DNA of 64,000 bases from Saccharopolyspora phatthalungensis (GCF_014203395.1 NZ_JACHIW010000001.1:5563501-5627500), one strand, 5' to 3'. Counted from the stretch's first letter, positions 8,400-18,776 are shown. Program-made: numbers and translations. Notes: generated by a model not told the origin, from the letters alone.

Positions 8400-11300
8400 C
8401 CGTCACCGAACTCGCCCCCGACCGAGACCACCAGCAACGGTGGCGGCCATCCCGCGCCGGCATCGTCAATGTCTGGCGCTACTACGGGGAAACCTTCGAG
8501 TTCCACCAGGGGCGGCTGCTGCTGCGCGGCCCGAACGGCACGGGCAAGTCCAAGGCGCTCGAACTACTCCTGCCGTACCTGTTCGATGCCAGTCTGCGAC
8601 CGCACCGGTTGTCCACGTTCGGCAGCGGCGACCGCACGATGCACTGGAACCTGATGGGGGAAGGCAACACCGGCAGCACGCGGGTCGGCTACGTGTGGCT
8701 GGAATTCGGCCGCGTCGTCGATGGCGAACAGGACTGGTTCGGCTGCGGCGCCCGGTTGCAGGCCACCGCCAACACCAAGAACGTGACGTGCACGTACTTC
8801 ACCACCACCCGGCGGATCGGCCTGCCGGGCGGGGTGCAACTGGTCAACGACGCCGGAAGACCACTGGTCAAGGCCGACCTGGTGGACGAAATCGGTGACG
8901 ACGGCGAGGTGTATGGCTCGCCCGCCGATTACCGGCGCGCGGTCCGGCAGACCCTCTTCCCCGGGGTGAGCGAACAGCGCTACGACGCGCTGATCACCGC
9001 GTTGTTGCAGCTGCGCACGCCGAAGCTGTCCGAACGGCTGGATCCCGGCGTGCTGTCCACATTGCTCTCCAAGGCGCTGCCTCCGCTGGACCAGGCAGAC
9101 ATCGCCGAGATCGCCGAAGGCTTCGAGCGGCTTGACCGGCAACGCGAAGAACTCAAGTCCCTCGACGACGAGGTCGCCGAGGCGGAGAAACTCGCGGCCC
9201 GGCAGAAGACCTACGCCCAGCGCGTGCTGCGGTCCGGTGCCGCCGGGCTGGTCACCGCCACGTCGAAGATGACCGAGGTCACCCGCGCGGCCCGGGAAAG
9301 CCGGGAGAAACACACCGCGGCACTGGCCGAACTCGCGACGGTGACCGAGCGGGACGAGACGCTTGCCGTGGACAAGAGCCGGATCGACAGCCGAATCGAA
9401 GGCATCGTCGACTCGCACGCCTACCGCGAAGGCAGCCGACTGCCGCAACTGCGGCAAGAGGTCGCCGGGGCGCAGCGCCGCGCAGAGGAGGCCGCCGGTC
9501 ATGCGGCGAACCTGCGTGATCAGGCCGAGCGGGACGCCGAACGCGCGGCAAAGCAGGCGCACGAGGCGGAAGTGGCGGAGCAGGAGGTCGACCGCAGGTC
9601 CGGCGAGGCCCAAAGAGCCGCAGAGCGCGCCGGGATGCCCGCGGTGTTCGAGGAAATCGCGCGAAGCGCGGACAGCGCGAGCGGCCGAAGACTGCTGCGA
9701 GCCGCCGTGGACAGCAAGGCGGAGCAGATTGCGCAGGTGCGCCGAGCAATGGAGGCACATCGCGCAGCGGTGGAACGCCGTGGCACCGCAGAGCGCTGGG
9801 TTGAGGAGACCCGGGAGCAGCTTGCTGCGGCGGAAAGCGTCACGGCAGCGGCGCGGGAAACCCGCGAGCGGGTGTTCGTTGAGCTGGCGGGGGAGCTGGT
9901 TCGGTGGGCGCAGGCGTGTAGACAGCTGGTGATCGGCGAACCCGAACGGCTCGCCGAATCGGTCACCGATCGTGCCGCCGTGCTCGCCATCGTGAACGAT
10001 GCGGAAACCGTTGCGCGGGAACGCTTCGCCAGCGCGGAGACCCGGTTGCGCGCGACTCGGGACGGGCTGCTCGCGGAGATCGCCGGACATGAGGCGGAGC
10101 GCGGGGAATTGCAGCAACGCCGCGATCGCCCACCTCGTGCGCCGCACACGCGCGGCATGGACCGGGCGAGTGCGGACGGTGCCCCGTTGTGGCGGCTGCT
10201 GGAGTTCCGGCCGGACGTGCCGGAGGCCGTACGCGCAGCGGTCGAGGCCGGGTTGCAGGCGGCCGGATTGGTCGATGCCTGGGTGCTGCCCAAGGGCACG
10301 CTCAGCGCTCCTGACCAGGACACCTTCGCGGAAACGCTGTTCTCGGTGGCCGCGCCTGGCCGATCGCTGGCCGATCTGCTCGTCGTCGACGAGAACTCCC
10401 CCGTGGACGCGGACCGCGTGCGGCGGCTACTGGCCGGTATCGCATTCGGCGACACCGCACCGAACCACCCGGCGGCCATCGGCGGCGACGGCACCTGGCG
10501 GCTGGCCAGCGCGCACGGCCGCTGGCACAAGGCGGAGGCGGAGTTCATCGGTTCCGCCGCGCGGGAACGCGCCCGCCGTCGGCGCATCGCCGAGCTGGAG
10601 GAGCTGATCGAGGTCCTGCGGGCAAGCGTCGACGACGTGGACGAGCAGCTGCGAAGCATTGGCGGGCAACGGGATGCGCTCGCCGGCGAGCTCGCGCGAC
10701 TGCCCGCCTTCGACGAAGTCGATGCCGCCGAGGACGAGCTCGCCAAGGCCGAATCGCTGTGCGCCGCCCGCGCCGACGCCGTCTCCGCAGCCGAGCAGGA
10801 CCGTCAGTCCCGGGAGGCCGAGGTCGCGGCGGTGTGGCAGGAGTTGACCCACGAGGCGGCCACGCACGGCCTGCCTTCCGATGCGGAAAAGCTGGACGGC
10901 ATCGACGCTGCGGTGCGCAACCTGCGCGCCGCCGCCGATCACTGGCTGGACATCCGCGCGGAATCGCGCGCCGCGACGCAACGGGCGCAGGATGCCAGGC
11001 ACCGGGCGGACGAATCCGAGGGCCACTCAGCCGGCGCGCGGGAAACCGCGGACGATCGCGCCCAGGAGGCGGAGAATGCCGCGATCAAACTGCGGACCGT
11101 CGAAGACTCGGTCGGCACCGAGTTCCGGAAACTGGACGAGGACCTCGCCGGGTTGCGCGCGCAGAGCAAGGAGATCGTTGCCGAGCAGCAGCAGTTGCGC
11201 TCCGCCGAGAACGGGCTGAACCAGCTGATCGGCACGCTGCGCCAACGGCAGGAACAAGACGAGTCGATGATTGCGGCGGTGACTGAGGAGCGGGACGGCG

Positions 11301-12418
11301 CCGAGGGGCGCTTCCGCGAACTGGTCGCCGGAAGTCTGCCGGAAGATGCGCGCATCGAGCTCGACGGGACGCTTGCCGGCAAGCGGTCGGCGCTGGATGC
11401 GGCGCGCAAGCTAGCCGATCAGCTGTCCGGGGTGCCCTGCGAGCCGAAGAACGTGCGCGATGCCGAAGGGCGGCTTGCCCAGGCGGTGCACGATGCCCAG
11501 CCGTTGTTGTCCGGCCGAGCCGATCTGGAATTGGCGCAGGGCGAGGAGATTAGCCTGTTCACCGCGACGGTGGACGGCGTGCGGCACGGCGCGGCTGCCC
11601 TGCTGGAGTTGCTGAAAGTGGACCGGCAACGCACCGCCGAGCAGATCACCGCCGACGAGCGGACGCTGTTCGACCAGACGTTGACCGGGGACACCAGGCG
11701 GCATATCGCCGACCGCATCCGGGCCGCCAACGAACTCGTCGACACGATGAACCAGCGCCTGGAGCGCGTTCGCACCGCGTCCAACGTCCGGGTTCGGCTG
11801 GTCTGGCAGGTCGATCCGCAGTTGCCGCCGGGCACCCGCGAAGCGCGCGAGCTGCTGTTGCGCAATCCGGCGACGCTGGCCGAGCCGGAACGCGAGGCGC
11901 TGCACCGGTTTTTCCGCGAGCGGGTGGACGAGGCACGGGCCGCCGACACCGCGACCGGCTGGGAGCAGCAACTGCTGCAGGTGCTCGATTACACGGCTTG
12001 GCACCAGTTCGTGGTGAAGGTCGAGCGCGGCCGGGGCGAGGGCTGGCAGTCGGTCACCAAGCGGCTGCACGGCGCCCTCTCCGGCGGGGAGAAGGCGATC
12101 GTGCTGCACCTGCCGCTGTTCGCGGCGGCCGCGGCGCACTATCAGTCCACACCGGACGCACCGCGGCTGATCCTGCTGGACGAGGTTTTCGTCGGGGTCG
12201 ACAGCACCAACCGGGGGCAGCTGCTGGAGCTGCTGGTGGGCTTCGACCTGGATCTGGTGCTGACCTCCGACCACGAGTGGTGCGACTACCGGGAGCTGAC
12301 CGGCATCGCTATTCACCAGCTCGTCACGGGTGCCGACGACGACGCGGTGACCACGGTGCGGTTCACCTGGGATGGCCACGAGTTGCGCGCCGACGAAGAG
12401 GAACCGGGCGATGGCTGA
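8396..12418 (+). CDS. jetC: Wadjet JetC: SMC-like ATPase (TIGR02680 family)
   Basis: A 1,340-residue SMC/Rad50-like ATPase. The Walker A motif GPNGTGKSK lies near residue 47. Two long Ala/Glu/Arg-rich coiled-coil arms flank a hinge-like region near residues 590-710 (PLWRLLEFRPDVPEAVRAAV onward). The C-terminal head has the ABC signature LSGGEKA and Walker B RLILLDEVFVGVD. JetC dimers use ATP to extrude DNA loops, and plasmid topology is sensed by the complex. The gene overlaps jetB by four bases and jetD by eight. All nucleotide-binding motifs are intact, so the ATPase should be functional. Confidence 0.92.
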   Translation: MTVTELAPDRDHQQRWRPSRAGIVNVWRYYGETFEFHQGRLLLRGPNGTGKSKALELLLPYLFDASLRPHRLSTFGSGDRTMHWNLMGEGNTGSTRVGYVWLEFGRVVDGEQDWFGCGARLQATANTKNVTCTYFTTTRRIGLPGGVQLVNDAGRPLVKADLVDEIGDDGEVYGSPADYRRAVRQTLFPGVSEQRYDALITALLQLRTPKLSERLDPGVLSTLLSKALPPLDQADIAEIAEGFERLDRQREELKSLDDEVAEAEKLAARQKTYAQRVLRSGAAGLVTATSKMTEVTRAARESREKHTAALAELATVTERDETLAVDKSRIDSRIEGIVDSHAYREGSRLPQLRQEVAGAQRRAEEAAGHAANLRDQAERDAERAAKQAHEAEVAEQEVDRRSGEAQRAAERAGMPAVFEEIARSADSASGRRLLRAAVDSKAEQIAQVRRAMEAHRAAVERRGTAERWVEETREQLAAAESVTAAARETRERVFVELAGELVRWAQACRQLVIGEPERLAESVTDRAAVLAIVNDAETVARERFASAETRLRATRDGLLAEIAGHEAERGELQQRRDRPPRAPHTRGMDRASADGAPLWRLLEFRPDVPEAVRAAVEAGLQAAGLVDAWVLPKGTLSAPDQDTFAETLFSVAAPGRSLADLLVVDENSPVDADRVRRLLAGIAFGDTAPNHPAAIGGDGTWRLASAHGRWHKAEAEFIGSAARERARRRRIAELEELIEVLRASVDDVDEQLRSIGGQRDALAGELARLPAFDEVDAAEDELAKAESLCAARADAVSAAEQDRQSREAEVAAVWQELTHEAATHGLPSDAEKLDGIDAAVRNLRAAADHWLDIRAESRAATQRAQDARHRADESEGHSAGARETADDRAQEAENAAIKLRTVEDSVGTEFRKLDEDLAGLRAQSKEIVAEQQQLRSAENGLNQLIGTLRQRQEQDESMIAAVTEERDGAEGRFRELVAGSLPEDARIELDGTLAGKRSALDAARKLADQLSGVPCEPKNVRDAEGRLAQAVHDAQPLLSGRADLELAQGEEISLFTATVDGVRHGAAALLELLKVDRQRTAEQITADERTLFDQTLTGDTRRHIADRIRAANELVDTMNQRLERVRTASNVRVRLVWQVDPQLPPGTREARELLLRNPATLAEPEREALHRFFRERVDEARAADTATGWEQQLLQVLDYTAWHQFVVKVERGRGEGWQSVTKRLHGALSGGEKAIVLHLPLFAAAAAHYQSTPDAPRLILLDEVFVGVDSTNRGQLLELLVGFDLDLVLTSDHEWCDYRELTGIAIHQLVTGADDDAVTTVRFTWDGHELRADEEEPGDG

Positions 12419-13673
12419 CGTGCGCTCCCGCTACGGCATCCCCGAACTCGCGCCGCTGTGGCAGGCGTTGTGGGAACGTTTCTCCTCGGGCCGAGCGGTC
12501 AGCCGCGTCCGGCTGCACGGCCTAGAGGCGGACCAGCGGGCTGCGCTCGCCGACCTGCTCGGGCTCGACCGGCTTCCGGAGGCGGATGTTTCGGTGCCGG
12601 TGAGGGCACTGGACGAGGTCCTTCAGTCGGCGGCCGGGTTGACGGCCCGCGAGGTCGTGACGCTCGTCGTCGGCCCATTGGAGAACCGGGCCGCAGCGCG
12701 CGTCGCGGCCCGCGATGCCCGTGACGAGCTCCGCGCGTGGTTTGAGGCTCACCCCGTGGTGCGGGCGGAACCGGCACTTGCCGGTTGGGCGGCCGGGATC
12801 CGGCTGGTCGACGCCTCACCGGAGCGAACGCGTGAACTGGTGGCACAGGCCTTCGAGGTGTTGGCGGCCTTGCCCTCCGATGGGCGACCACTGTCCACAC
12901 TGGCCGGTGCGCTGTGCGATGACACGCACGCCCTCGACGACGGCACCCGACTGTCCACTATGGTCCTCAAAGCGCTGGCGGCCATCCACGACGAGGAAGC
13001 GCCGCAGACCGCCGAGGAGCGGCGAGCTTGTTGGGAGCGTGCGGGCGTCGCGTGCGACGCGCTGTCCACATCCGTGCTCACCGCCGGATTCCGCCCCAGC
13101 GGGGAGGATCCGCTGTCGAACACGCTGCGAACGTGGACCGACGCGGGGCATGCGGCGGTGGTGACGCTCGCCCAGCTCAGCGACTTCGGCCCGTTGACGA
13201 TGGGTGACGGGCGCACTTGTGCAGATGTGGTGACGCGTGCTCCTGACGTGCCGGTGGTGCACGCGGTGGAGAACCCGGCGGTGCTCGCGATGGCCGTTAG
13301 CCGGTTCGGACCGTGTTGCCCGCCGCTGATCACGACCTCCGGCTGGCCGAACAGCGCGGCCACCTCCCTGCTGCGCCAGCTGGCGGAGTCGGGCGTGCGG
13401 CTGCGCTACCACGGCGACTTCGACGGCGAAGGACTCCGCATCGCCGCGCACATCTTCGCCCGTACCGGCGCGCGACCGTGGGCCATGTCGGCAGCCGACT
13501 ACCTCGCGGCGGTCCGCCCCGGCCGCCCGGACCCGGGCACCATCACCGACGCCCCGTGGGACCCGGCGCTGTCCGAAGCCCTGCGCGAGCATCGGGCCAC
13601 GGTCTCGGAAGAACACGTCGCCGATCGGCTGTTGGCCGACCTCACCGAGTTCCGCACCGATCGGCACCCGTGA
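12411..13673 (+). CDS. jetD: Wadjet JetD-like Toprim nuclease (DUF2399 / TIGR02679 family)
   Basis: A 420-residue protein with an N-terminal DUF3323-like region and a C-terminal Toprim-type region. The metal-binding motifs are readable: the Glu in VVHAVENPAVLA, near residue 285, and the DFDGEGLRIA motif near residue 337, matching the catalytic Glu and DxDxE-like acidic cluster of topoisomerase VI-like nucleases. JetD cleaves plasmid DNA when the JetABC motor stalls on a small circle. The start ATG lies inside the jetC end (8-base overlap). The acidic residues are present, so nuclease function is expected. Confidence 0.9.
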   Translation: MADVRSRYGIPELAPLWQALWERFSSGRAVSRVRLHGLEADQRAALADLLGLDRLPEADVSVPVRALDEVLQSAAGLTAREVVTLVVGPLENRAAARVAARDARDELRAWFEAHPVVRAEPALAGWAAGIRLVDASPERTRELVAQAFEVLAALPSDGRPLSTLAGALCDDTHALDDGTRLSTMVLKALAAIHDEEAPQTAEERRACWERAGVACDALSTSVLTAGFRPSGEDPLSNTLRTWTDAGHAAVVTLAQLSDFGPLTMGDGRTCADVVTRAPDVPVVHAVENPAVLAMAVSRFGPCCPPLITTSGWPNSAATSLLRQLAESGVRLRYHGDFDGEGLRIAAHIFARTGARPWAMSAADYLAAVRPGRPDPGTITDAPWDPALSEALREHRATVSEEHVADRLLADLTEFRTDRHP

Positions 13674-13754
13674 GCCGCAAAAGCTTCATTCCAGCTTCAT
13701 ATTCTGCGGCGCGGTAGTGTTTCGTGCTGGTTCGTGTGAGAGCTGATTGGGTGA

Positions 13755-16700
13755 TTGCGCGTGTCTGTGCTGGTGCCGGAGGAGGTGCGGCGGCTTTTTC
13801 AGGTGCTGACGGGTGAGGATATGACGGATGCGGATGAGGATGCGTTGTTCGCGGTTGCGGGGGCGTTGGAGGCGGGTGCGGTGGCGGTAGAGGCAGTGGG
13901 GCCGGTGGTGCGGGATGTGGTGTGGCACGTGCGGGGTGGGTTTTCGGGCAAGGCGGCGGACCGGTTCGCGCAGCGGCTGGAGGCCTTTGGACCGGTGTTG
14001 GAGTCCGGTGGTGCGGGGTTGCGGGAGTTGGCGGGGTTTGTGCGGAATCTGGCGTTGCAGGTGCAGTATCTGAAGTTCGTCACGGTGGGGGGTTTGCTCC
14101 TGCTTTTTGCGGAGATTGCGTGGGCGGTGGCGATGGCGGGTCCTACCGGTGGGGCGAGTATGGCGTGGTTGGCGGCGCGCTTCGCGGTGATGCGGTTTTT
14201 GCTGACGCGGTGGTGGGGGCAGTTGTTCATGCGTTTGGCGGTCGCTCAGGTGGTAGGTATCGGGTTGCAGGTGGTGATGGATGCGGGGGCGCAGGGGTTG
14301 CAGTTTGCGTTGGGGGCGCGGAAGAAGTGGGATGCGGCGATGTCGGAGATGGCGGTGGGGGTCGGTTCGTTCAGCGCGGTGTTGGCGTTGCCGTTGTCGG
14401 CGTTGGGCAATGTGGTGGGGAATGCGATCAGCAAGGTGTTGATGCGGGGTTTGGGTGACAAGATCGATGCTGAGGTGTTGGCGGTGGCTGCCAAGCATGC
14501 TGCGGAAGAGCATGCGCAGCTGTATCCGTTGTCGTCGATGGCGCGTTTCGCCGATGTGGTGGCCAAGAGCCTGGATGATTACACGGGAATGTCGGTGCGG
14601 GCGATGTGGGCGGCGCGGTTTGGTCACGGGCTGGGGGAGTCGCTGGAAGAGGGTCTGACCGAGATGTTCGGCGAGGCGGGGTATGGGGCGATGAGTGGTC
14701 AGGGGGCGCAGTGGAATCCGTTCTCCTTCACGGCCGGGGTGTCGGAGGCGGTGGGTTCGGGCATCGGGAAATTGACGGGGTTGGCGTTGCGGGGTCAGTT
14801 GATTCCGGCGGGCCGGGCCCGGGACGCCGCGAGCGGGGGCAAGGATTCGGGCAACGCGGACACGACTGCGGACACGTCGGAGGACTCGAAGACCGATTCC
14901 GGTTCGCAGCCGGACGAAAAGTCCGGCTCCCCGAGTACTGTCATCCCGCCGGGATACCGACATGAGAGCGGTGCGAGGGCTCCGGCTGAGATGCGGGGCC
15001 CGGACGGGCCCGACACGCCGCCACCCTACAGCCCGCCGCAGAGCGATGGGCATCTCAGCAGTGGCTCACCGGGTTCCGATGGTGCGGCCGGGATAGGCGG
15101 CTTCCGTGCCGGTTCGCCGCCACCGGCCTACAGCCCGGTTGCCGGTGTCGACCAGGTCGGCACGGAATCGCCTGGTGCGGCCAGTCCTGCCGAGTGGATC
15201 GGGCATTCGATTGTTTCGGTGGGGTATGCGGCGCCGATGCCGGGGGCCGGTTCGGTCGACCAGGGCGGCTCCCCGATCGCTGACGACATGGTGGCGGTAG
15301 GCAATTCTCGGGCCGATTCGCCGCACGACGACGACCACCCCGGCACAGAACAGTCTGATGTGGATGGTCACGGCGGCCGGGGCGGCTCGCCGAAGTCCGA
15401 TGTTGTGGCGACGGCGGTGGGCTCTCGTGTGGGTGCACAGCAGCCGGTGCACGGCCCGGTTGCAGAAAATGATCAACCGGGTGTCGGCACTTCCGGTGTG
15501 GGCAGTAGGGGCGTTCCGGTGGCGCATCCTGCGCCGCTTATGGGGGCGGGTTCACCGAGCTCGGGTGGTTCGCTGGTCTCTGCCGGTGAGGTGACGGCAG
15601 GGGAACCCCGTGCCGATTCAAGGCACGAGGACCGAACTGGCACTGAGGGTGTGCCGCAGTCACCGGCGCTACCGGGCTCGTTGACGTTGCCGGGGTCTTC
15701 GAGTGGTCCGGTGTTGGAGATGGGGCCTGCGTTGTCGGCGGGTGCGGTGCGGGTGTCGGTGCCGGAGGATGTCGTGGCCGGTGGTGGAGTCGCGGAGTTC
15801 GTACGCGCCCAGGTGGACGATGCGTGTGCGGGTCCGGTGGTGCTGGTGCCGGGGGTGGGTTCGGGCGTTGCTGTCGTGGTGTCGTCGCGCCAGGCTTCGG
15901 AGGTGGCGCGCGGTCTGGGACGTGATGTTGTTGCGTTGATGCCGGGGCGTGGTCTGCTTGGTCCGCGTTGGATGCGGTTTGCTCCCGATGGGTCTCGCCC
16001 TCGCCCGGTGGACGGGCCCGGCCGGATTGAGGTCCCGAAGCCCTTCTACGAGGGGCGCGAGGGACTGGATGTCTTGGCGAGTTCGCCGACTGCCGTTCCC
16101 GCAGTGGAGACGGTGGTTGCAGGCTCGACCGAGGCCGGGAGTGCCGAGAGCATGTCGGTGGGCGCCGAGGCCCCCACCGCACGCGACACGGCGTTGGGCT
16201 CGCCGAACCCTGCCGAGGAACAACCGGCTTCGACCGCGGTCGCGGAGTGGACGGAGTCGGATCTGCGTGTCGCTGTTGAACGGGCGGTCGGTGGGCCGCG
16301 TGGTGTGGCGGTTCGGATCGTGCAGGGCACACATGATGTGGTGGCGCTGGCTCGCGGCGATGCCGTTGTGTCGCTGGAGGATGTGGTGGCTTTGGTCGCG
16401 GCGTGGGCCGGTGAGGTCAGCCGTGCTGATGCGATGCGGCTTTCCCGGGAATTGGCGGCCCGTCTTGGTACGGAGGGCACGGGGCTGGCCGTCCAGGCCG
16501 GAGCCGGGCAGGAGCCCTCGGCGGATCTCCCAGGGCTTGAGGATGCGAATAGCGGTCAAAGCGGTGACATGGCCGACGAGTCGACGGGCATTCCAATGTC
16601 GTGGGGGCTTGGTCCGACCGGGGCCGAGTTCGCGGATGACCTGGCGACGTGGTCGTTCGATCCGATAGCTGCTGAGCAGTGGTGGGGTCCTGTACCGGAT

Positions 16701-18776
16701 ATGGGTGCGGCGGCGCTGTCGGTGCCTGGCGAGGACGGTAATCGCGATGTCGATGAAGCGGCCCCAATCGGTGAGAGCAGTGGCCGCAAGCGGGGGCGAT
16801 CCGATGATTCGGCCGACGAAGCTGATGCTCGCAGACCAGCGGGCCCCAGTAGCACGGCCGAAGGGTCTGCTGATGTGGGGGAGGCGGGGCAAGCGGAGGC
16901 GCGTCGTACTCAAGATGCGGATGCGCCGGACACCGGCGGGGAATTGCCGGCGGTGTTCCCGAGGGACGCGAGGTGGGGTTGGGCAGGGCTTGCGCTGGTG
17001 TACGGCCGATCGGACGTGCTTGTCGAGTTTGCCGAGGTGACCGGGCGGATGCAGCGGCACCTGGCGACGCTGCCCCCGGATTTCCGTCCGGATGTACGCG
17101 CGCGGGTCGAAGGTGCGAAAAAGTCGTTGGCGGAGCAGCTGATCTGGACTCCGCAACAGTTGGCGGCCATCGGGTCGAAGCTGCCGGGCGCGCGGCAGAT
17201 GGAGCGGGCATTGCGCGATACTCGGCTGCGGATGGTTCGGCTGATATATGACCGGGCGCGGCAGTCGATCGCGCAGGGACGTGATCCGATCCAGTTCTAC
17301 CCGGAGGGTGTGCCGGGCGGGGTGAGTTCCCGGCCCGACGTGCGATTCGGGTTCGAGGTCGAGTTCCAGCTTCCGGAGGGAGATCTCACCCCGCAGCTCG
17401 AAAAACTGGGACAGCACCTCAACGCCGAGGGACTTCTGGACTGGGTAGACGTGGACACGAGCATGTCCGGCGAGGCGGCGGCCGCGTCCGTGGTGGCCGG
17501 CGGAAAATGGGTCTTGGTCTGGGAATCGGGGAGACATGAGGTGGAGGCCGTATCGCCGATCCTGCGTGCCGGCGCCTGGCCCGATGTGGCTCGGTTGCTG
17601 AACGCGGCGCGGGTGCATGGGGGTGATGCCAGCGAGTCAGGGGGGCATGTGAATGTCAGTTTCGACTGGCCGTTGACTCCGGTGCAGTACGTGCGAGTGG
17701 CACAGTTGGCCAAGGGATTTGAAGCGCTGCTGTACCGGCTCGGCAACATCCCGGGCGACCAGGATGGGACGGAGCAGCGCGACATCACCAGGGCCGGACC
17801 TCTTCCCCTTCCGATAGACCCGAATACAATGGAACAACACGAAACAACGCACGATGCGTACGAACCAATCCGTTATTTGAACTCGGGAAAATACGACGCG
17901 GTGCGCTTCGGTGTCGAGGGGGATCACGACACCGATCGCACTGAGTTCCGGCTTTGGGCGGGGAGCCTGGACCCCGCGGTGTGGCAGGTGCGTGCCGAAT
18001 TGAGCGCCGGGATGATGGTCGCTGCCACTGATCCCACGATCTACCGGGAGCTGGCGCAGCGGATTGTCGACCCGGATCTGTTGGGCCATGAGGATCCTGG
18101 ACTGGACGACGAGGCGAGGCTGGGGCGGCTGTTGGAGTTTCTTGAGCTACTTCCGTTGAGTTCGGCCGCGCAGCGGCAAGTGGTGCAGCTCTTCGCCGCG
18201 ACACAGCCTTGGCAGGAAACGGAAAACTACGACGAGAACCTTCGAACGCAAACGGTGGACCTGCCGAACAACTCGATGCTGTTCCCCGCACCGGGCACCT
18301 CGAAGGCCAGTGCGGTCGCGGCCGGATACTCCTACCGGCTGTACGAAGAAGCGAACCTCATCCTGGCCTCGCTGACACCGGACCAGGACCAGATTCAGCT
18401 CTGGGATGGCCGCGTTATCGACTTCGACGAGTTCGCCGGGGTGCTCGATGAACGCGGTGCCGACGCCGATCCCGACACCTGGATAGTGCTGGCGATTCCC
18501 GGCAGCGCTGCCCTGGTACTTCCATACCTGGTGACAGAGAAGGTCCTCGACCGCCGAGTGTTGGCATGCTTTGAATTGTCGCGCACCCCGGACGGGCGTC
18601 TCGTGACGGACGCCTCGGGCTGGGTCGAGTTCGTGCCCGGTTCCGAGTACGGGCGGCCTACGGGGAAGGCCGATCTGGGCGAGGCGTTGACGGAAGCCAT
18701 GAACACACTCGGTGACGACGACGAGAGTGTCGTCGTGCCGAATTGGCCGGTACGCGAACCAAGGGGCGATGCGTGA
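13755..18776 (+). CDS. Giant CpnT-like polymorphic effector with C-terminal amidoligase-like domain
   Basis: A 1,673-residue protein. Residues about 1-330 resemble the WXG100-like, membrane-active N-terminus of CpnT and related type VII-exported toxins, with hydrophobic stretches (TVGGLLLLFAEIAWAVAMAG, GIGLQVVMDAGAQGLQFAL). Residues about 355-660 are a Pro/Ser/Gly/Asp-rich linker. Two short globular segments follow near 665-750 and 835-910. From about 1195 the sequence shows amidoligase-family marks: RFGFEVEFQLP, HEVEAVSPIL, SGGHVNVSF and, near 1395, TEFRLWAGS. That pattern fits COOH-NH2 ligases of the GCS-like fold. The last 230 residues are unassigned. The start may be TTG 13755 or GTG 13761. 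Codon use is richer in GTG/TTG than in its neighbours. No immunity gene follows. Export and target are inferred. Confidence 0.7.
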   Translation: MRVSVLVPEEVRRLFQVLTGEDMTDADEDALFAVAGALEAGAVAVEAVGPVVRDVVWHVRGGFSGKAADRFAQRLEAFGPVLESGGAGLRELAGFVRNLALQVQYLKFVTVGGLLLLFAEIAWAVAMAGPTGGASMAWLAARFAVMRFLLTRWWGQLFMRLAVAQVVGIGLQVVMDAGAQGLQFALGARKKWDAAMSEMAVGVGSFSAVLALPLSALGNVVGNAISKVLMRGLGDKIDAEVLAVAAKHAAEEHAQLYPLSSMARFADVVAKSLDDYTGMSVRAMWAARFGHGLGESLEEGLTEMFGEAGYGAMSGQGAQWNPFSFTAGVSEAVGSGIGKLTGLALRGQLIPAGRARDAASGGKDSGNADTTADTSEDSKTDSGSQPDEKSGSPSTVIPPGYRHESGARAPAEMRGPDGPDTPPPYSPPQSDGHLSSGSPGSDGAAGIGGFRAGSPPPAYSPVAGVDQVGTESPGAASPAEWIGHSIVSVGYAAPMPGAGSVDQGGSPIADDMVAVGNSRADSPHDDDHPGTEQSDVDGHGGRGGSPKSDVVATAVGSRVGAQQPVHGPVAENDQPGVGTSGVGSRGVPVAHPAPLMGAGSPSSGGSLVSAGEVTAGEPRADSRHEDRTGTEGVPQSPALPGSLTLPGSSSGPVLEMGPALSAGAVRVSVPEDVVAGGGVAEFVRAQVDDACAGPVVLVPGVGSGVAVVVSSRQASEVARGLGRDVVALMPGRGLLGPRWMRFAPDGSRPRPVDGPGRIEVPKPFYEGREGLDVLASSPTAVPAVETVVAGSTEAGSAESMSVGAEAPTARDTALGSPNPAEEQPASTAVAEWTESDLRVAVERAVGGPRGVAVRIVQGTHDVVALARGDAVVSLEDVVALVAAWAGEVSRADAMRLSRELAARLGTEGTGLAVQAGAGQEPSADLPGLEDANSGQSGDMADESTGIPMSWGLGPTGAEFADDLATWSFDPIAAEQWWGPVPDMGAAALSVPGEDGNRDVDEAAPIGESSGRKRGRSDDSADEADARRPAGPSSTAEGSADVGEAGQAEARRTQDADAPDTGGELPAVFPRDARWGWAGLALVYGRSDVLVEFAEVTGRMQRHLATLPPDFRPDVRARVEGAKKSLAEQLIWTPQQLAAIGSKLPGARQMERALRDTRLRMVRLIYDRARQSIAQGRDPIQFYPEGVPGGVSSRPDVRFGFEVEFQLPEGDLTPQLEKLGQHLNAEGLLDWVDVDTSMSGEAAAASVVAGGKWVLVWESGRHEVEAVSPILRAGAWPDVARLLNAARVHGGDASESGGHVNVSFDWPLTPVQYVRVAQLAKGFEALLYRLGNIPGDQDGTEQRDITRAGPLPLPIDPNTMEQHETTHDAYEPIRYLNSGKYDAVRFGVEGDHDTDRTEFRLWAGSLDPAVWQVRAELSAGMMVAATDPTIYRELAQRIVDPDLLGHEDPGLDDEARLGRLLEFLELLPLSSAAQRQVVQLFAATQPWQETENYDENLRTQTVDLPNNSMLFPAPGTSKASAVAAGYSYRLYEEANLILASLTPDQDQIQLWDGRVIDFDEFAGVLDERGADADPDTWIVLAIPGSAALVLPYLVTEKVLDRRVLACFELSRTPDGRLVTDASGWVEFVPGSEYGRPTGKADLGEALTEAMNTLGDDDESVVVPNWPVREPRGDA

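Noticed and set aside
13686..15053. 455-residue open frame antisense to the giant effector gene
   Set aside because: It is Arg/His/Pro-rich shadow coding produced by the GTG/GCG-rich sense strand, with no family resemblance and no plausible ribosome binding site.
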